From NCBI RefSeq assembly GCF_039596395.1, contig NZ_JBCNJT010000001.1:248001-312000 (forward strand): a DNA stretch of 64,000 nucleotides, given 5' to 3'. The notes beneath the pieces were generated by a model, which saw only the letters and a program-made list of their open reading frames with translations, did not search any database and had not been told where the DNA came from. Below, in pieces: positions 55,901-64,000 of this stretch. The first letter of the stretch is position 1. The number at the start of each line of letters is the position of its first letter. Source of the stretch: Fluviicola sp. Its GTDB lineage: Bacteria > Bacteroidota > Bacteroidia > Flavobacteriales_D > Crocinitomicaceae. The position numbers and the translations under genes are program-made.

Positions 55901-58900
55901 CAATGTGTAAATATCTGCTCCGGTGTTGTTGGTCGGTTCACTTTTGGGAACAAAACCGGGATCCTGGATAATGACGGATAAATGACCGGTTCCGGTATTG
56001 GCCAAATCTCCGATAAAACTTACCGGATAAACCTGCATGGTGTTCGATACATCTCTTAGTCTCACCGTCCCTTTGTACCAGGATATTTCCGTATCCGGGT
56101 GTGGCTGCAGATCGTAATTCTGGAAATCCAGCTGGATGAACCCTGTACCTTCTATAGTTGATGGATTGGGATTGGAAGTCAGCAAAGGAGTAAAGCTTGC
56201 CAAATCATAGATTCCGCCTGCAACAAAACGGGAAATACTGCCGTCCGTTTCGGTGTGGTATTCACAATGCGCCAGGTTTATCTCTGCAGTTACATCTCCT
56301 GAAATAACAAAGGTATTGGTGAGTTGGTCGATAATGGATATATTTCTCGTTACCACCACTTCAATGATACCATCAACTGTATTACTCGGTATATTAGCCA
56401 CCACCACTCTGGTTTCGCCAAGTGTAAATATGCTCGACTGGACGGTGTATAACTGATCTTTGAGCTTACTTCCAAATACCCGGAACGTAGTTCCCGGCAT
56501 GAAATCGGCCAGGGAATTTCCATTAAATGCAAAATAGGAAGACGAAGCAAAAGGAGAAACTACGACTGAAGTGATTTTATACTTTACAGCATATTCCAGC
56601 GTAAGGCCTCCCGGCGAAGTGTTAGTGATCGGTTGCACAACATCCACGAAGGTATCGCCCGAAACCAGGTTTACTTCTTTGATATCGAATACGACTTTTC
56701 GCGTAGGTGATGTGCGCAGGGTTATTTTGGCATTGTTATAGAATTTTTCGAGATATACCCTGCGGCTGTGTTTTAAATTCCAGTTGCCCGGATCGCCCAT
56801 GTTTTCCACGGCAAAGAACAATTGGCCTACAGCCGGTGATTTGAATGTTTCATTGGATACGAATTGGTTTTGGTTAGTCGGATCAGGTGCCATTGCGGTC
56901 ACTGCTTTGATCTGTTTTACCACAAAAGTCGGATTTGCACCACCGGAAATAACGTTTTCAATGACGAAATTATCTTGCCCGTTATTGAAAAAAGCTCCGG
57001 CAAATTTCGGGGTATCAGTCGGAGAAATAACCGGTGAAACGGTTGTGGCCGGGAACGTACTCGTAATTTGATAACTCGTTGTGGTAATCTGGGCTCTGTT
57101 TCCCGGCAGCGTTACCACGGAACTGATTTTCCCTTTAATCACAAGTGGTTCCTGTCTGCGGAAAAACATTTCGGCATAATCCGCATACTGATGTGCATGA
57201 TGATGCACATGGTTCCAGTCAAATGTAGTTCTTACCAGTGTTTTATCCGGTGTGGATACGGATGCCAGAAGCTGCTGCTCTGCGGGAGTGGTGAGAATAA
57301 GTGTTTTGTCGGCAATCACTGCTTCGGCAGGATCTTCATCCTGGATCAATTGTACGGCAAAATTAAACGGAGGCAATAAATTGGTTTGCACCGGAAAAGT
57401 TGTGGTAGCCGAAAGTGTATTGCTCAGAGGTGAAACCCGCGAAAACCAGTTGATTGCATAAGCACTGTACTCGTGAACTCCTTCTTCTGTTTCCTGATGC
57501 GTATAAATTTGGGGAGTTCCGCCTTCCAGGATAGGCATTGTTTCCGGGGTGTTGGCCAGATCCCTGTAGTCGTTGTCATGACTGATTTCCGGTTTTCGAT
57601 AACCCGCTTCATTGATTTCCTTGTATTCCAAACCATAAGCAATCGGCTGTGTTTCATCGCATAAACAAAATTCCGTGGGCTCAATGTAAAAAGGACCGAA
57701 AGGCTTTTCAAAATTGTAGGGGCCGCGATTGATATTGATGAAACGTATATTCCCGAAAGGTGCATATCCCTGTGCATCGGTCAGTAAAGTCGGTTGCGAA
57801 GTTCCGTTGGGAACAGAAATGCCGTAAGTCAACGGAGTTAAAGTTGGAGCAGCCGGAAGCTTGTAATCGGTTTTGCCGATAGGGCAGGTCATGTATAAAT
57901 GCGCTCTTCCCTGTTCATCGGTATGCGGTGCTTCAAGTCCTGTATAAGTGAGGTACTCGAAACAGTAAACGTACCTCTCATTTTCCTTCGGATGAACATC
58001 CAGGTGTCCTAAACCCAATACACGTGCGATGTGATAATCAAGTGACATCAACCGGATCATGTCCACGTAACTGATGTCCTGGGTAGACGGATCATCCGGG
58101 ATATCGGATGGAATGGCTACCAAAGCGCGTTCATCCGTTGTACTCAGTTTCATGTAGGTATGCACAAAATGCTGCAGGCCTTCCGGGTCATTGGAGCTTT
58201 CATAGATCGGATCAAATGAGTAGCCTGGCCGTGACCACCTGTTCCAGTAATTCGTTTCATTTACGGTGAATTCCCGGGTACTTTGATCGTCCTCATTGAA
58301 TTTGGGCCAGAACAGGGCCGCTTCGTTCATCGTATTGAACTCAAACCGTTTTTCTGCCAGGTCGTTATCGGTGGTTAATGAAAACCGATCAATCAACTCC
58401 CAATTTCCTTCTTCTGCTTCGTTGTTTACCCCTTCGATGAAGTATTCGTAGCAGTAAATCCGGAGATCATACCATTGGGCATTCGCATAATCAAAACGGG
58501 TGTACTGGATGTTTTCACAGGATACTTTGGTTGTTCCCATCACAGTGAATTTTTTCCGGCAGGAAACCTGTTTGTTGGCTGTGTCACCGGAATCCGGCAA
58601 AGTCACAGACTCTACTCGCAGGTATCCCGCTGATTCCGCCGTTAAAATAATCCCGTATTCTACTAAAAAAGACAGTTTACCGGGAGTTTCCACTTCAACG
58701 ATGCCGGTATAGGCATTTAGGATTTGAGTAAGATGAAGGCTCCCCGCGGCAGCTTTTGCCAAATCGTAAAGAAGTGCGTCCATGAACCTTATGATTACTT
58801 CTGCACTTTGGCCCGGCAGGTTAGTTACGGATGTACTGAAATGCCATTCCCGCTTATTGCCGGTAATCCGTTCTTCCGGTACATCCTTTTTGAAGTCGAC

Positions 58901-59161
58901 CGAGAGGTAGTAATCCTTCCTGAAAGTGGTCCGGTAGATTTTAATGAAATCGTTTTCCCGGTTGAATCCAAGCGAAGATTGATAAGGATCTGAAAGGGTG
59001 TAATTTCCTTTCGCCAGGTGTTTATCTCCCAAAACTTTCAGGAAATCCCAGCGAAGATGCACTCCAGGAAGTGTATGGTCGGAACCGTCGGAACCTGCGG
59101 CCTGTAAATAGGCATATGGTGTTTGAAAAAGAGGATTCGTGATAATATCAACTTTTGACAT
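52904..59161 (-). CDS. Giant 2085-aa protein with C-terminal tandem repeats, unknown function
   Basis: 2085 residues, no signal peptide (MSKVDIITNPLFQTPYAYLQ), no membrane helix and no type IX sorting domain. The first 650 residues are mixed and contain GVHLRWDFLK and CFEYLTYTGLE. The middle and the segment at about 1600-1706 are fibronectin type III-like (PPAPVLTSQNG..., LQHVILKWKPTCYNGTYRLQKL). The last 378 residues are three repeats of about 126 residues (1708-1835, 1836-1961, 1962-2085), each with TDDLGN-like and QGDGGLELDNSNP-like motifs. It lies 10 bp downstream of another giant gene, so the two are one operon. I recognise no family; an extracellular or particle-associated structural protein is possible. 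Confidence 0.75.
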   Translation of the reverse strand: MSKVDIITNPLFQTPYAYLQAAGSDGSDHTLPGVHLRWDFLKVLGDKHLAKGNYTLSDPYQSSLGFNRENDFIKIYRTTFRKDYYLSVDFKKDVPEERITGNKREWHFSTSVTNLPGQSAEVIIRFMDALLYDLAKAAAGSLHLTQILNAYTGIVEVETPGKLSFLVEYGIILTAESAGYLRVESVTLPDSGDTANKQVSCRKKFTVMGTTKVSCENIQYTRFDYANAQWYDLRIYCYEYFIEGVNNEAEEGNWELIDRFSLTTDNDLAEKRFEFNTMNEAALFWPKFNEDDQSTREFTVNETNYWNRWSRPGYSFDPIYESSNDPEGLQHFVHTYMKLSTTDERALVAIPSDIPDDPSTQDISYVDMIRLMSLDYHIARVLGLGHLDVHPKENERYVYCFEYLTYTGLEAPHTDEQGRAHLYMTCPIGKTDYKLPAAPTLTPLTYGISVPNGTSQPTLLTDAQGYAPFGNIRFININRGPYNFEKPFGPFYIEPTEFCLCDETQPIAYGLEYKEINEAGYRKPEISHDNDYRDLANTPETMPILEGGTPQIYTHQETEEGVHEYSAYAINWFSRVSPLSNTLSATTTFPVQTNLLPPFNFAVQLIQDEDPAEAVIADKTLILTTPAEQQLLASVSTPDKTLVRTTFDWNHVHHHAHQYADYAEMFFRRQEPLVIKGKISSVVTLPGNRAQITTTSYQITSTFPATTVSPVISPTDTPKFAGAFFNNGQDNFVIENVISGGANPTFVVKQIKAVTAMAPDPTNQNQFVSNETFKSPAVGQLFFAVENMGDPGNWNLKHSRRVYLEKFYNNAKITLRTSPTRKVVFDIKEVNLVSGDTFVDVVQPITNTSPGGLTLEYAVKYKITSVVVSPFASSSYFAFNGNSLADFMPGTTFRVFGSKLKDQLYTVQSSIFTLGETRVVVANIPSNTVDGIIEVVVTRNISIIDQLTNTFVISGDVTAEINLAHCEYHTETDGSISRFVAGGIYDLASFTPLLTSNPNPSTIEGTGFIQLDFQNYDLQPHPDTEISWYKGTVRLRDVSNTMQVYPVSFIGDLANTGTGHLSVIIQDPGFVPKSEPTNNTGADIYTLDLNVAQEVNYHPSYKLYITADDGLNPVTGAPIAPNTINFDSSEILPVFTDPNEGNRQTYMCIRSYDVKNDYESFLSSPVVLLAQKISVPLPPAKPTGPLYATRPDFYGKGTYTFDTKLDTTNGRVPYSVVFYKASEDRLLDILYTKSTQTAIWNDLDALTDPKAKYDPLLWEILFKGENGGGSNPGFVTYTTSAGSFTWPLPDNPDFYLSYLSNKAFGTTNPPPNGKFVYPFDASFNFALHQTFTVYGKPLTAKAILKSAIQDAFIPLNEQPPLYNYLKTGKQTSAVKAKMRDNFGNLLDPQTNDIFPMIRKYTNGSDTYLRYTDYTLDGASKSLYFYRALEMDDKFKFSDSSLPVGPVLMVNAAHPLKPQIKKLVTRLRDDIQSIPSSIAIELNDYPEIEKISKMEIYRAFNETDALSIRTMKKAKSLNWGDPFIDDFTDLTFPPYGEELHYRLVAIREIEDVEDVILAPQLNPATPIPTVIVDLPSLPSNVAKTLIVDVVNPPAPVLTSQNGYSTPTELQHVILKWKPTCYNGTYRLQKLNESGNWVEFYSTKVTSTDMQYPPTFPLSGPDFTGYPETVLLPRVDADGNPIYHRYRVQVENSSGLFNLSEFELTLAKGASDLQEIDSVLSYDDGNGNSLSVLNSASFISGASQPDYMTFTHLNGPLPAGHNSFVKIEITVTDDLGNSHMQTITNAGDHVVFYQGDGGLELDGSNPNRTYTVQTKLFTDFAVNGAVQRFTMAYLAGPCYDLKQITSLVKLEDSTGSVIPLVSGNINNGVAYPTQLKFTDIADLAAIGQTFNHTDITVTDDLGNTFTQTIQAATGSVIFQNGDGGLVLDNSNPSRNYTVNVKLISNECSTGNETSYSISYTYTPCDDLALLTGMAAFGDNNGTAINPLANHVITSVTHPNGSITLTDLISGALPSGHTFDHMDVILEDDLGGAFIKTISTAAGSVTFNQGDGNLVLDNSNPHRTYFVTLVLYTDLCSSGRSYTFTVKY

Positions 59162-59171
59162 GATCGTAGGT

Positions 59172-62100
59172 TTAAATGTTAATAATGTTAGAGTTTGGTT
59201 GCGTGTATGAGCTTAAGTTGATATCAACGACTACGGAACTTACGGTTGCGTAAGTGATTCCGTTATACAGCTTGTATGTAAATGTAAACTGGTAAGTTGC
59301 AAATGCATCCATGTCGAAATTCAGGTTCCGGCCGGTGACAAACATTTTTGACCGGTCTTTCGAATGGATGACATAGAAATCAGAAGCATTCCCCAGGGAT
59401 GCCATCCTGGTGCCCGCCCATTGACGAACTTCCAGTGTTTCGGTAGGTTCCGTACTGGAAAGGTTCGGATCTGCTTTCGGCAATTTCGGATCATTGAACG
59501 GTTCCGGGTTGCGGATCAAAATTCCCAGAACTTTGTCTGTATCCGGGTGACGAATGATATTGAACTCCGTGGAAACCACACCGTGCAGTTTGTTGTAATC
59601 GATGTGGAAAACTCCGTTCATTAAGCGGTCAAACTGGTCGGCATACTGTTGCACCAATAAATCCGGAATCATCGGTAAATTATTGGTGAGCACGTGTTTT
59701 GCAAGATTGAGATCAATTTGAGGTGTGGGGATACCTGCTTTCTCTGCATGGATCACAAACACCGCCTCATTCAAAATGATGTCGTTAATATCCTTCTTCA
59801 GGATGTAACTGTTTACCTGCTCCCCGAAATTCGCGTAACGCGATGTCTGGAAAACATAACTGTGTACTACGGACTCATAATCCTTAGCAGCAAAAGCTCC
59901 GCCTATTTTCGGATTATATTTAGCAATAAACTGAGCAGTGTACAACTTAAGCGGTTTCAGGTCCAGTACCTTTTTAGTAGAGACATCAATCGGTGTCAGC
60001 GGCGTATAGCTCACACATGGATTTCCGTTGATCATCAGGTTGTTGAGCGTCATCACGTCGTTGTTAATACTATTGATATTAACAGGCGGAGTATTCAGCG
60101 CGCTAAGATGCGGAATGCTGTTGCCCACAAAGCTAAGCTGAGGATTTACCTCCGGAATGCCTGAATCTTCCGGGTCACGGATCAATACATCCAATGCGGA
60201 TTTGGCAATTAATGGAACGTTTGAACCGGTTACGTGTTTGTAATCCACCCAATTGGAATAGAATTCATACACGTAGTTGTAGAGGTAGAACAATCTCAAT
60301 TCAGCACCGACATAAAACAATGGTTTGGCATTGTGAATATCACCATCGGCGTTCGGATAGCATTTATCATAGTCGATGTAGTATTTCAGGGAAGACAATT
60401 TGAAATCATCCTCCCTGTCTTTTAGCTCCAAAGCAGCATAATCTTCCCGTTCCTTTTGAGGATCTGTCGCTCCCGAACTGTTATTGACCGGGTAATTGTG
60501 GTAATGGCCGATCGGACCGCCGGTTCTGAAACCATAAGCCATGTCCAGCGAGTAAGAGCCCATGGAAGCAGATCCGTTTTCACGGAACAAGCGGTCGGAA
60601 GTTTTTACCCGGATAGCGTAGATCGTATTCGGGCGCCAGATAGGTTGCAGGGTTTTATTGATCGTGTCTAACAAAGTTTGGTTATTGGCACTTTGCTGGG
60701 ATGAAGTCGGAACGGTTGAATTGATCAGGCTGCTCTCGTGACTCAGATAACAAATGCGGTACAAACCGGTGCTGCAACTATCAAAACAATAGGACATCGG
60801 CAGGCAGGATCTTCCGATCACGTCAACAATGCGTTCTGCACCATTGATTAGGATCCGTACTTTCATGATAAAGTTGTAATTGATTCCTGCAGTAGCCCCG
60901 GTTGTATAAGGCAGAATGCTTTGTATACTCAAAATGTTATTGAAATCAAATCCTGCTTCAAAAACAAGCGGCCTGAAAGCATAATCGCAACGGTATCCGC
61001 GGTCATCGGAAATGGTCCACAACAGCCGCGACCCGGAAATGTAACCCTGGGTCAAAGTAACCGTGGTTTCCGCATAGTTCTGGTTCGAATACAAGCGGGT
61101 TCCCATATACACATTGGTGTATGTTACATGATCCAGTTCCTGGGTGTGTGTGAAGTGATTGTGGGAAATCAGTGTATTGAAGAACAGTTTCAGTTTATTC
61201 AACAAGTCCGTCGTTGATTCGGTCGTATTTAAACAGGTAATGTTCCTGGTCGTATCATCTTCTTTGTAACAGCTTACACTGGTGATTTTGATGTAATCTA
61301 CCGATGATACCGGGTGTTCATATTCGATTTCACTAGCCCAATCCCCGGAAAAATAAGTCAGCGATTCGATCAACTCGTATTCGTAAGACGGTAAACCGCC
61401 GTTCAATACCGGCTCATCTGATCCGTCCACAATCGTTTTTTTCTCGTAATATTCGATCTCTACATTCGGAGCGGCAGAATTCAGAAGCATGAACACTTTG
61501 CGCATCGGTTCGGAGAAGAATACTTCCAGGCTTTCTCCCGGTTGAATAGCCAAAGCGTTCGGAACTCCCTGGTAAGGAAGCGGAAGAACGATGCCATTGC
61601 TGGTTAACCGGAACATGATTCCTTTATAGCTGTTGAGATCGCCGGCAGAGAACTCGTGGTAGACCTGGTCGTTGTCGAACGTGATACAGGTTTTTTTAAT
61701 CTCATCTCCGGGACAGAAAATTGTAGAGGAGGTTATCCCCAGGTTTTCTACCGGAAGAGAACCCGTTTTCGCCGCGTAGGAAAGCGGAGAAGTCGCTAAC
61801 AAACGCAATTTGTTATTGTAACCCGGTTTTTGCTGCTGCCAGTATCCCCACTTCATATTTTGCAGGGTTGTTGGGTCAATCAGCGCACCCACCGTATTCG
61901 GTGTATTCGGGAACATCGGAAGCAGTGCATTGTAGAAATCGTAGTCCTCCCATTTCGGAACGGCCGCATTTTCGTCCCAGTACTTGATTTCAATACTTTC
62001 AAAGAAGTACTCGTGCCTTACCCGGTCGGATTTCCCTTTTTGCGGCGGCACATAATCAATGTATTCGCTCGGACTGGAGATTCCACCCAGCTTCTCCAGG

Positions 62101-64000
62101 TTTCCACCTGTTCCTGTTACGTTCAGTCCTTTTTTGAATTCAATGTCAATAAACGTATCCACCGGCACACGGAAATCATCCAGTTCAAGACTTTCTATCC
62201 AGCCGCCGTCACCAGGATGTGGAAGTGGCGTCGCAGGAGCATTTCCCGGACCATCGTACAATATTCTTGCATCCAGGTTCAACGTTTCGCCCGTAACCAT
62301 GTGATTGGACTTCGCAATTTTGTTCAGATCACTTGCTTCGGTTGAATTCGATCCTTCCGGAACATTTCCAAGCACGGGATTTCGCGAATTGTCCAGGTTG
62401 CTGTCGTAATTCCAGGTAAACTCAAAGTGTGCACATCGTTTCTTTTTCAGTACCTGCACACAAACTTCAAATTCCCCGGTAATGATATGCGGTTTAGGAG
62501 CTTCGGCTGCTAATGTGGCAGCACCGGAAACACTGAATCCGAGTCCGCAGCATTTCAGGGAAACCGTACCACCTAGCTGAATCGCACCACCGATCTGTTT
62601 CGGTCGGAAAGCAATTCGTCCCTTGGTATCCAGGTAGGCGGAAAGTTCGGCTTTCAACGGTCCGAATGATTTCTTCAGGGCAAAACTCACACCTGCTCCC
62701 GCGCGAATTCCGCTGTTCGAGATCATGAAGTAGAAGTACATGTTCAGGATGTCGAGTACACGCGCCTGAATGCGGTAAGAATCCGGTGATTCACGACCAA
62801 TGTTGAAGTACCATGCTGCCGAGTTTCCAAAGAAGAAGCCAAGTTCTGTAACACCGTCAACAGTCACAACTTTCCCCGTTTTAGGACCGGTATCCGGCAT
62901 TTTGTAATTGATTCCGAATCCGGCCTCGATGGAATGTTTGGTAATGGCAATAATGGCAAAGAATGGCGGATCGGGATTGGCGTCCAGCTTAATCCGGTCT
63001 TTCAGGAATTGTGCCTGGCCCTGGAACAGGAATACATCCGGCAAAGAAAGGAGGAAGAATAATTTCGAAGAAAAGGTTTTTCCGGCATCGCTTGATGTAG
63101 CCAATGAAACACCCGCTCCGAAACTAAATCCGTCCTTGATCAGGAACTTGGACGTTTGGATTCCTTCTTTGAAATCCGGGTCTATTTTGGCCTTGTAGTA
63201 TTGCCACCATTCTGCATCTGCAGGAAGATCGGCTGCAAACTTGTCGGCCACGTATTTCTTACCGAACAGTGCCCGGAAACCATAAATTCCAAGCCCGGTT
63301 GTTCCGAGCAGGATAGGGGTAGAGATCTCAATTCCCAGGTCGACAATAAATGCCGGTACTTTCGGGTTCATGCGCATGGATGCACTCGCTTCCAAACCTT
63401 TGAATTTCGGAATGGACACATAGACACCTCCGGCGTATTCCGTACTGTTTTTCAGTACTTCTACCAGGGCCGGGGATGCATTCGGTGGGATTTTAGGATC
63501 CTTCATGGACAAGAATCCTTTAATGATCACAGCGGCGTCTTCCGGTTTCGCACTTCCCGGAATGATGATATCAATGGCCAGGCTTTCCAACCGGATAAAC
63601 CATTCGAATTTATGATTGGAATTGAACGGGCCATCCACGGTGTAGTAATACTTAATCCCCTTTCCATTGGCATTGAAACCGCCCGGATTTGCACTCACGC
63701 CACCGTCGAACCCGAAGTATTTGTATTTTCTGTCGTCTTTTTCGAAGGACCCCAGGTGAATTGCAGTGATCGCAATTTTGGCCGGTCCCATTTTCAATTC
63801 GAATGCTTTCGGCAAATGGATGGAACCACCTTCGATCTCAAATTTACCATCATCGTAAATGATCAGCTTGTTGATATCGATCTTATCCGGCAAAAACTTC
63901 CCGATAGGCGGCTGCAGCAGGAAGTCGATATCGCCCGAACAACCCGCATAAAACCGCCCGTCTTCATGTTTTCCGAAGAAAAGGCTCTTCACATCAAACG
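59172..64000 (-). CDS. Giant protein (more than 1608 aa), 5' end outside the window
   Basis: The frame is open to the window edge: codons for Phe-Asp-Val precede KSLFFGKHEDG, and the apparent start at 63992 is only a GTG inside the frame. The visible N-terminal 500 residues have repeated hydrophobic/glycine strands (FSFGAGVSLATSSD, SIEAGFGINYKM, GIRAGAGVSFALKK, AIQLGGTVSLKCC), suggesting a long beta-sheet or barrel-like domain. The rest is beta-sandwich-like with scattered cysteines. No sorting domain lies at the C-terminus. It is upstream of, and 10 bp from, the 2085-residue gene, so they are expected to work together. Family unknown. Confidence 0.7.
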   Translation of the reverse strand, partial: FDVKSLFFGKHEDGRFYAGCSGDIDFLLQPPIGKFLPDKIDINKLIIYDDGKFEIEGGSIHLPKAFELKMGPAKIAITAIHLGSFEKDDRKYKYFGFDGGVSANPGGFNANGKGIKYYYTVDGPFNSNHKFEWFIRLESLAIDIIIPGSAKPEDAAVIIKGFLSMKDPKIPPNASPALVEVLKNSTEYAGGVYVSIPKFKGLEASASMRMNPKVPAFIVDLGIEISTPILLGTTGLGIYGFRALFGKKYVADKFAADLPADAEWWQYYKAKIDPDFKEGIQTSKFLIKDGFSFGAGVSLATSSDAGKTFSSKLFFLLSLPDVFLFQGQAQFLKDRIKLDANPDPPFFAIIAITKHSIEAGFGINYKMPDTGPKTGKVVTVDGVTELGFFFGNSAAWYFNIGRESPDSYRIQARVLDILNMYFYFMISNSGIRAGAGVSFALKKSFGPLKAELSAYLDTKGRIAFRPKQIGGAIQLGGTVSLKCCGLGFSVSGAATLAAEAPKPHIITGEFEVCVQVLKKKRCAHFEFTWNYDSNLDNSRNPVLGNVPEGSNSTEASDLNKIAKSNHMVTGETLNLDARILYDGPGNAPATPLPHPGDGGWIESLELDDFRVPVDTFIDIEFKKGLNVTGTGGNLEKLGGISSPSEYIDYVPPQKGKSDRVRHEYFFESIEIKYWDENAAVPKWEDYDFYNALLPMFPNTPNTVGALIDPTTLQNMKWGYWQQQKPGYNNKLRLLATSPLSYAAKTGSLPVENLGITSSTIFCPGDEIKKTCITFDNDQVYHEFSAGDLNSYKGIMFRLTSNGIVLPLPYQGVPNALAIQPGESLEVFFSEPMRKVFMLLNSAAPNVEIEYYEKKTIVDGSDEPVLNGGLPSYEYELIESLTYFSGDWASEIEYEHPVSSVDYIKITSVSCYKEDDTTRNITCLNTTESTTDLLNKLKLFFNTLISHNHFTHTQELDHVTYTNVYMGTRLYSNQNYAETTVTLTQGYISGSRLLWTISDDRGYRCDYAFRPLVFEAGFDFNNILSIQSILPYTTGATAGINYNFIMKVRILINGAERIVDVIGRSCLPMSYCFDSCSTGLYRICYLSHESSLINSTVPTSSQQSANNQTLLDTINKTLQPIWRPNTIYAIRVKTSDRLFRENGSASMGSYSLDMAYGFRTGGPIGHYHNYPVNNSSGATDPQKEREDYAALELKDREDDFKLSSLKYYIDYDKCYPNADGDIHNAKPLFYVGAELRLFYLYNYVYEFYSNWVDYKHVTGSNVPLIAKSALDVLIRDPEDSGIPEVNPQLSFVGNSIPHLSALNTPPVNINSINNDVMTLNNLMINGNPCVSYTPLTPIDVSTKKVLDLKPLKLYTAQFIAKYNPKIGGAFAAKDYESVVHSYVFQTSRYANFGEQVNSYILKKDINDIILNEAVFVIHAEKAGIPTPQIDLNLAKHVLTNNLPMIPDLLVQQYADQFDRLMNGVFHIDYNKLHGVVSTEFNIIRHPDTDKVLGILIRNPEPFNDPKLPKADPNLSSTEPTETLEVRQWAGTRMASLGNASDFYVIHSKDRSKMFVTGRNLNFDMDAFATYQFTFTYKLYNGITYATVSSVVVDINLSSYTQPNSNIINI

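Noticed and set aside
63992-64000. Start codon of the giant gene at the window edge
   Set aside because: The codon is GTG and the frame stays open upstream of it (Phe-Asp), so the real start is outside the window.

Overview
This window looks like the chromosome of a Bacteroidota bacterium, most likely in the Flavobacteriales and plausibly near Fluviicola/Crocinitomicaceae (the genus is inference). Support comes from two proteins with Por/type IX secretion C-terminal domains (one type A, one type B), a TonB-type receptor of the outer-membrane beta-barrel family, Bacteroidota-style lipoproteins, and TAnnTTTG promoter motifs with weak Shine-Dalgarno signals. No rRNA, tRNA, CRISPR array, intact insertion sequence or prophage was recognised.

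Layout. 1-402 is the 3' end of a FabF-type ketoacyl synthase. 514-7357 is an AraC regulator followed by a complete RND tripartite efflux operon. 7470-12395 holds a small lipoprotein, a predicted outer-membrane protein, a nitronate-monooxygenase/FabK-like flavoprotein and a catalytic/non-catalytic pair of M16 peptidases joined by ATGA overlaps. 12546-15833 is a large type IX secretion cargo protein. 15976-18962 is an AraC / DUF779 / aldehyde dehydrogenase module. 19203-20987 is a divergent ClC channel with CBS domains. 21050-22577 is an AT-rich islet with two membrane-anchored proteins of unknown function. 22619-31935 holds a lipoprotein, a KOW mini-protein, a type A cargo protein, an M1 peptidase, a family 9 glycosyltransferase, an array of about 150-bp tandem repeats and an orphan histidine kinase. 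32219-35545 starts with class I fumarase and continues with two exported proteins.

The main accessory region is 35588-42010. It is AT-rich and mostly minus strand. Its core is a tight operon with a ComEC-like metallo-beta-lactamase protein, a GmrSD-type DUF262/DUF1524 nuclease, a PD-(D/E)XK_4 nuclease and an unknown protein. I read this as the best candidate for an undescribed genome-defence system. It is bordered at 42011-42859 by 850 bp of non-coding sequence with 11-bp repeats and stem-loops.

The right part holds a TonB-type receptor, a five-gene minus-strand cluster (AraC, two MDR oxidoreductases, a cupin protein and an XRE regulator), class II fumarase FumC, an LpxR-like lipid A deacylase, and two giant adjacent minus-strand genes (2085 aa, and more than 1600 aa running off the window). 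These giants have no visible family, signal peptide or type IX sorting domain. Several families of small dispersed palindromes sit in gene-end intergenic spaces throughout.
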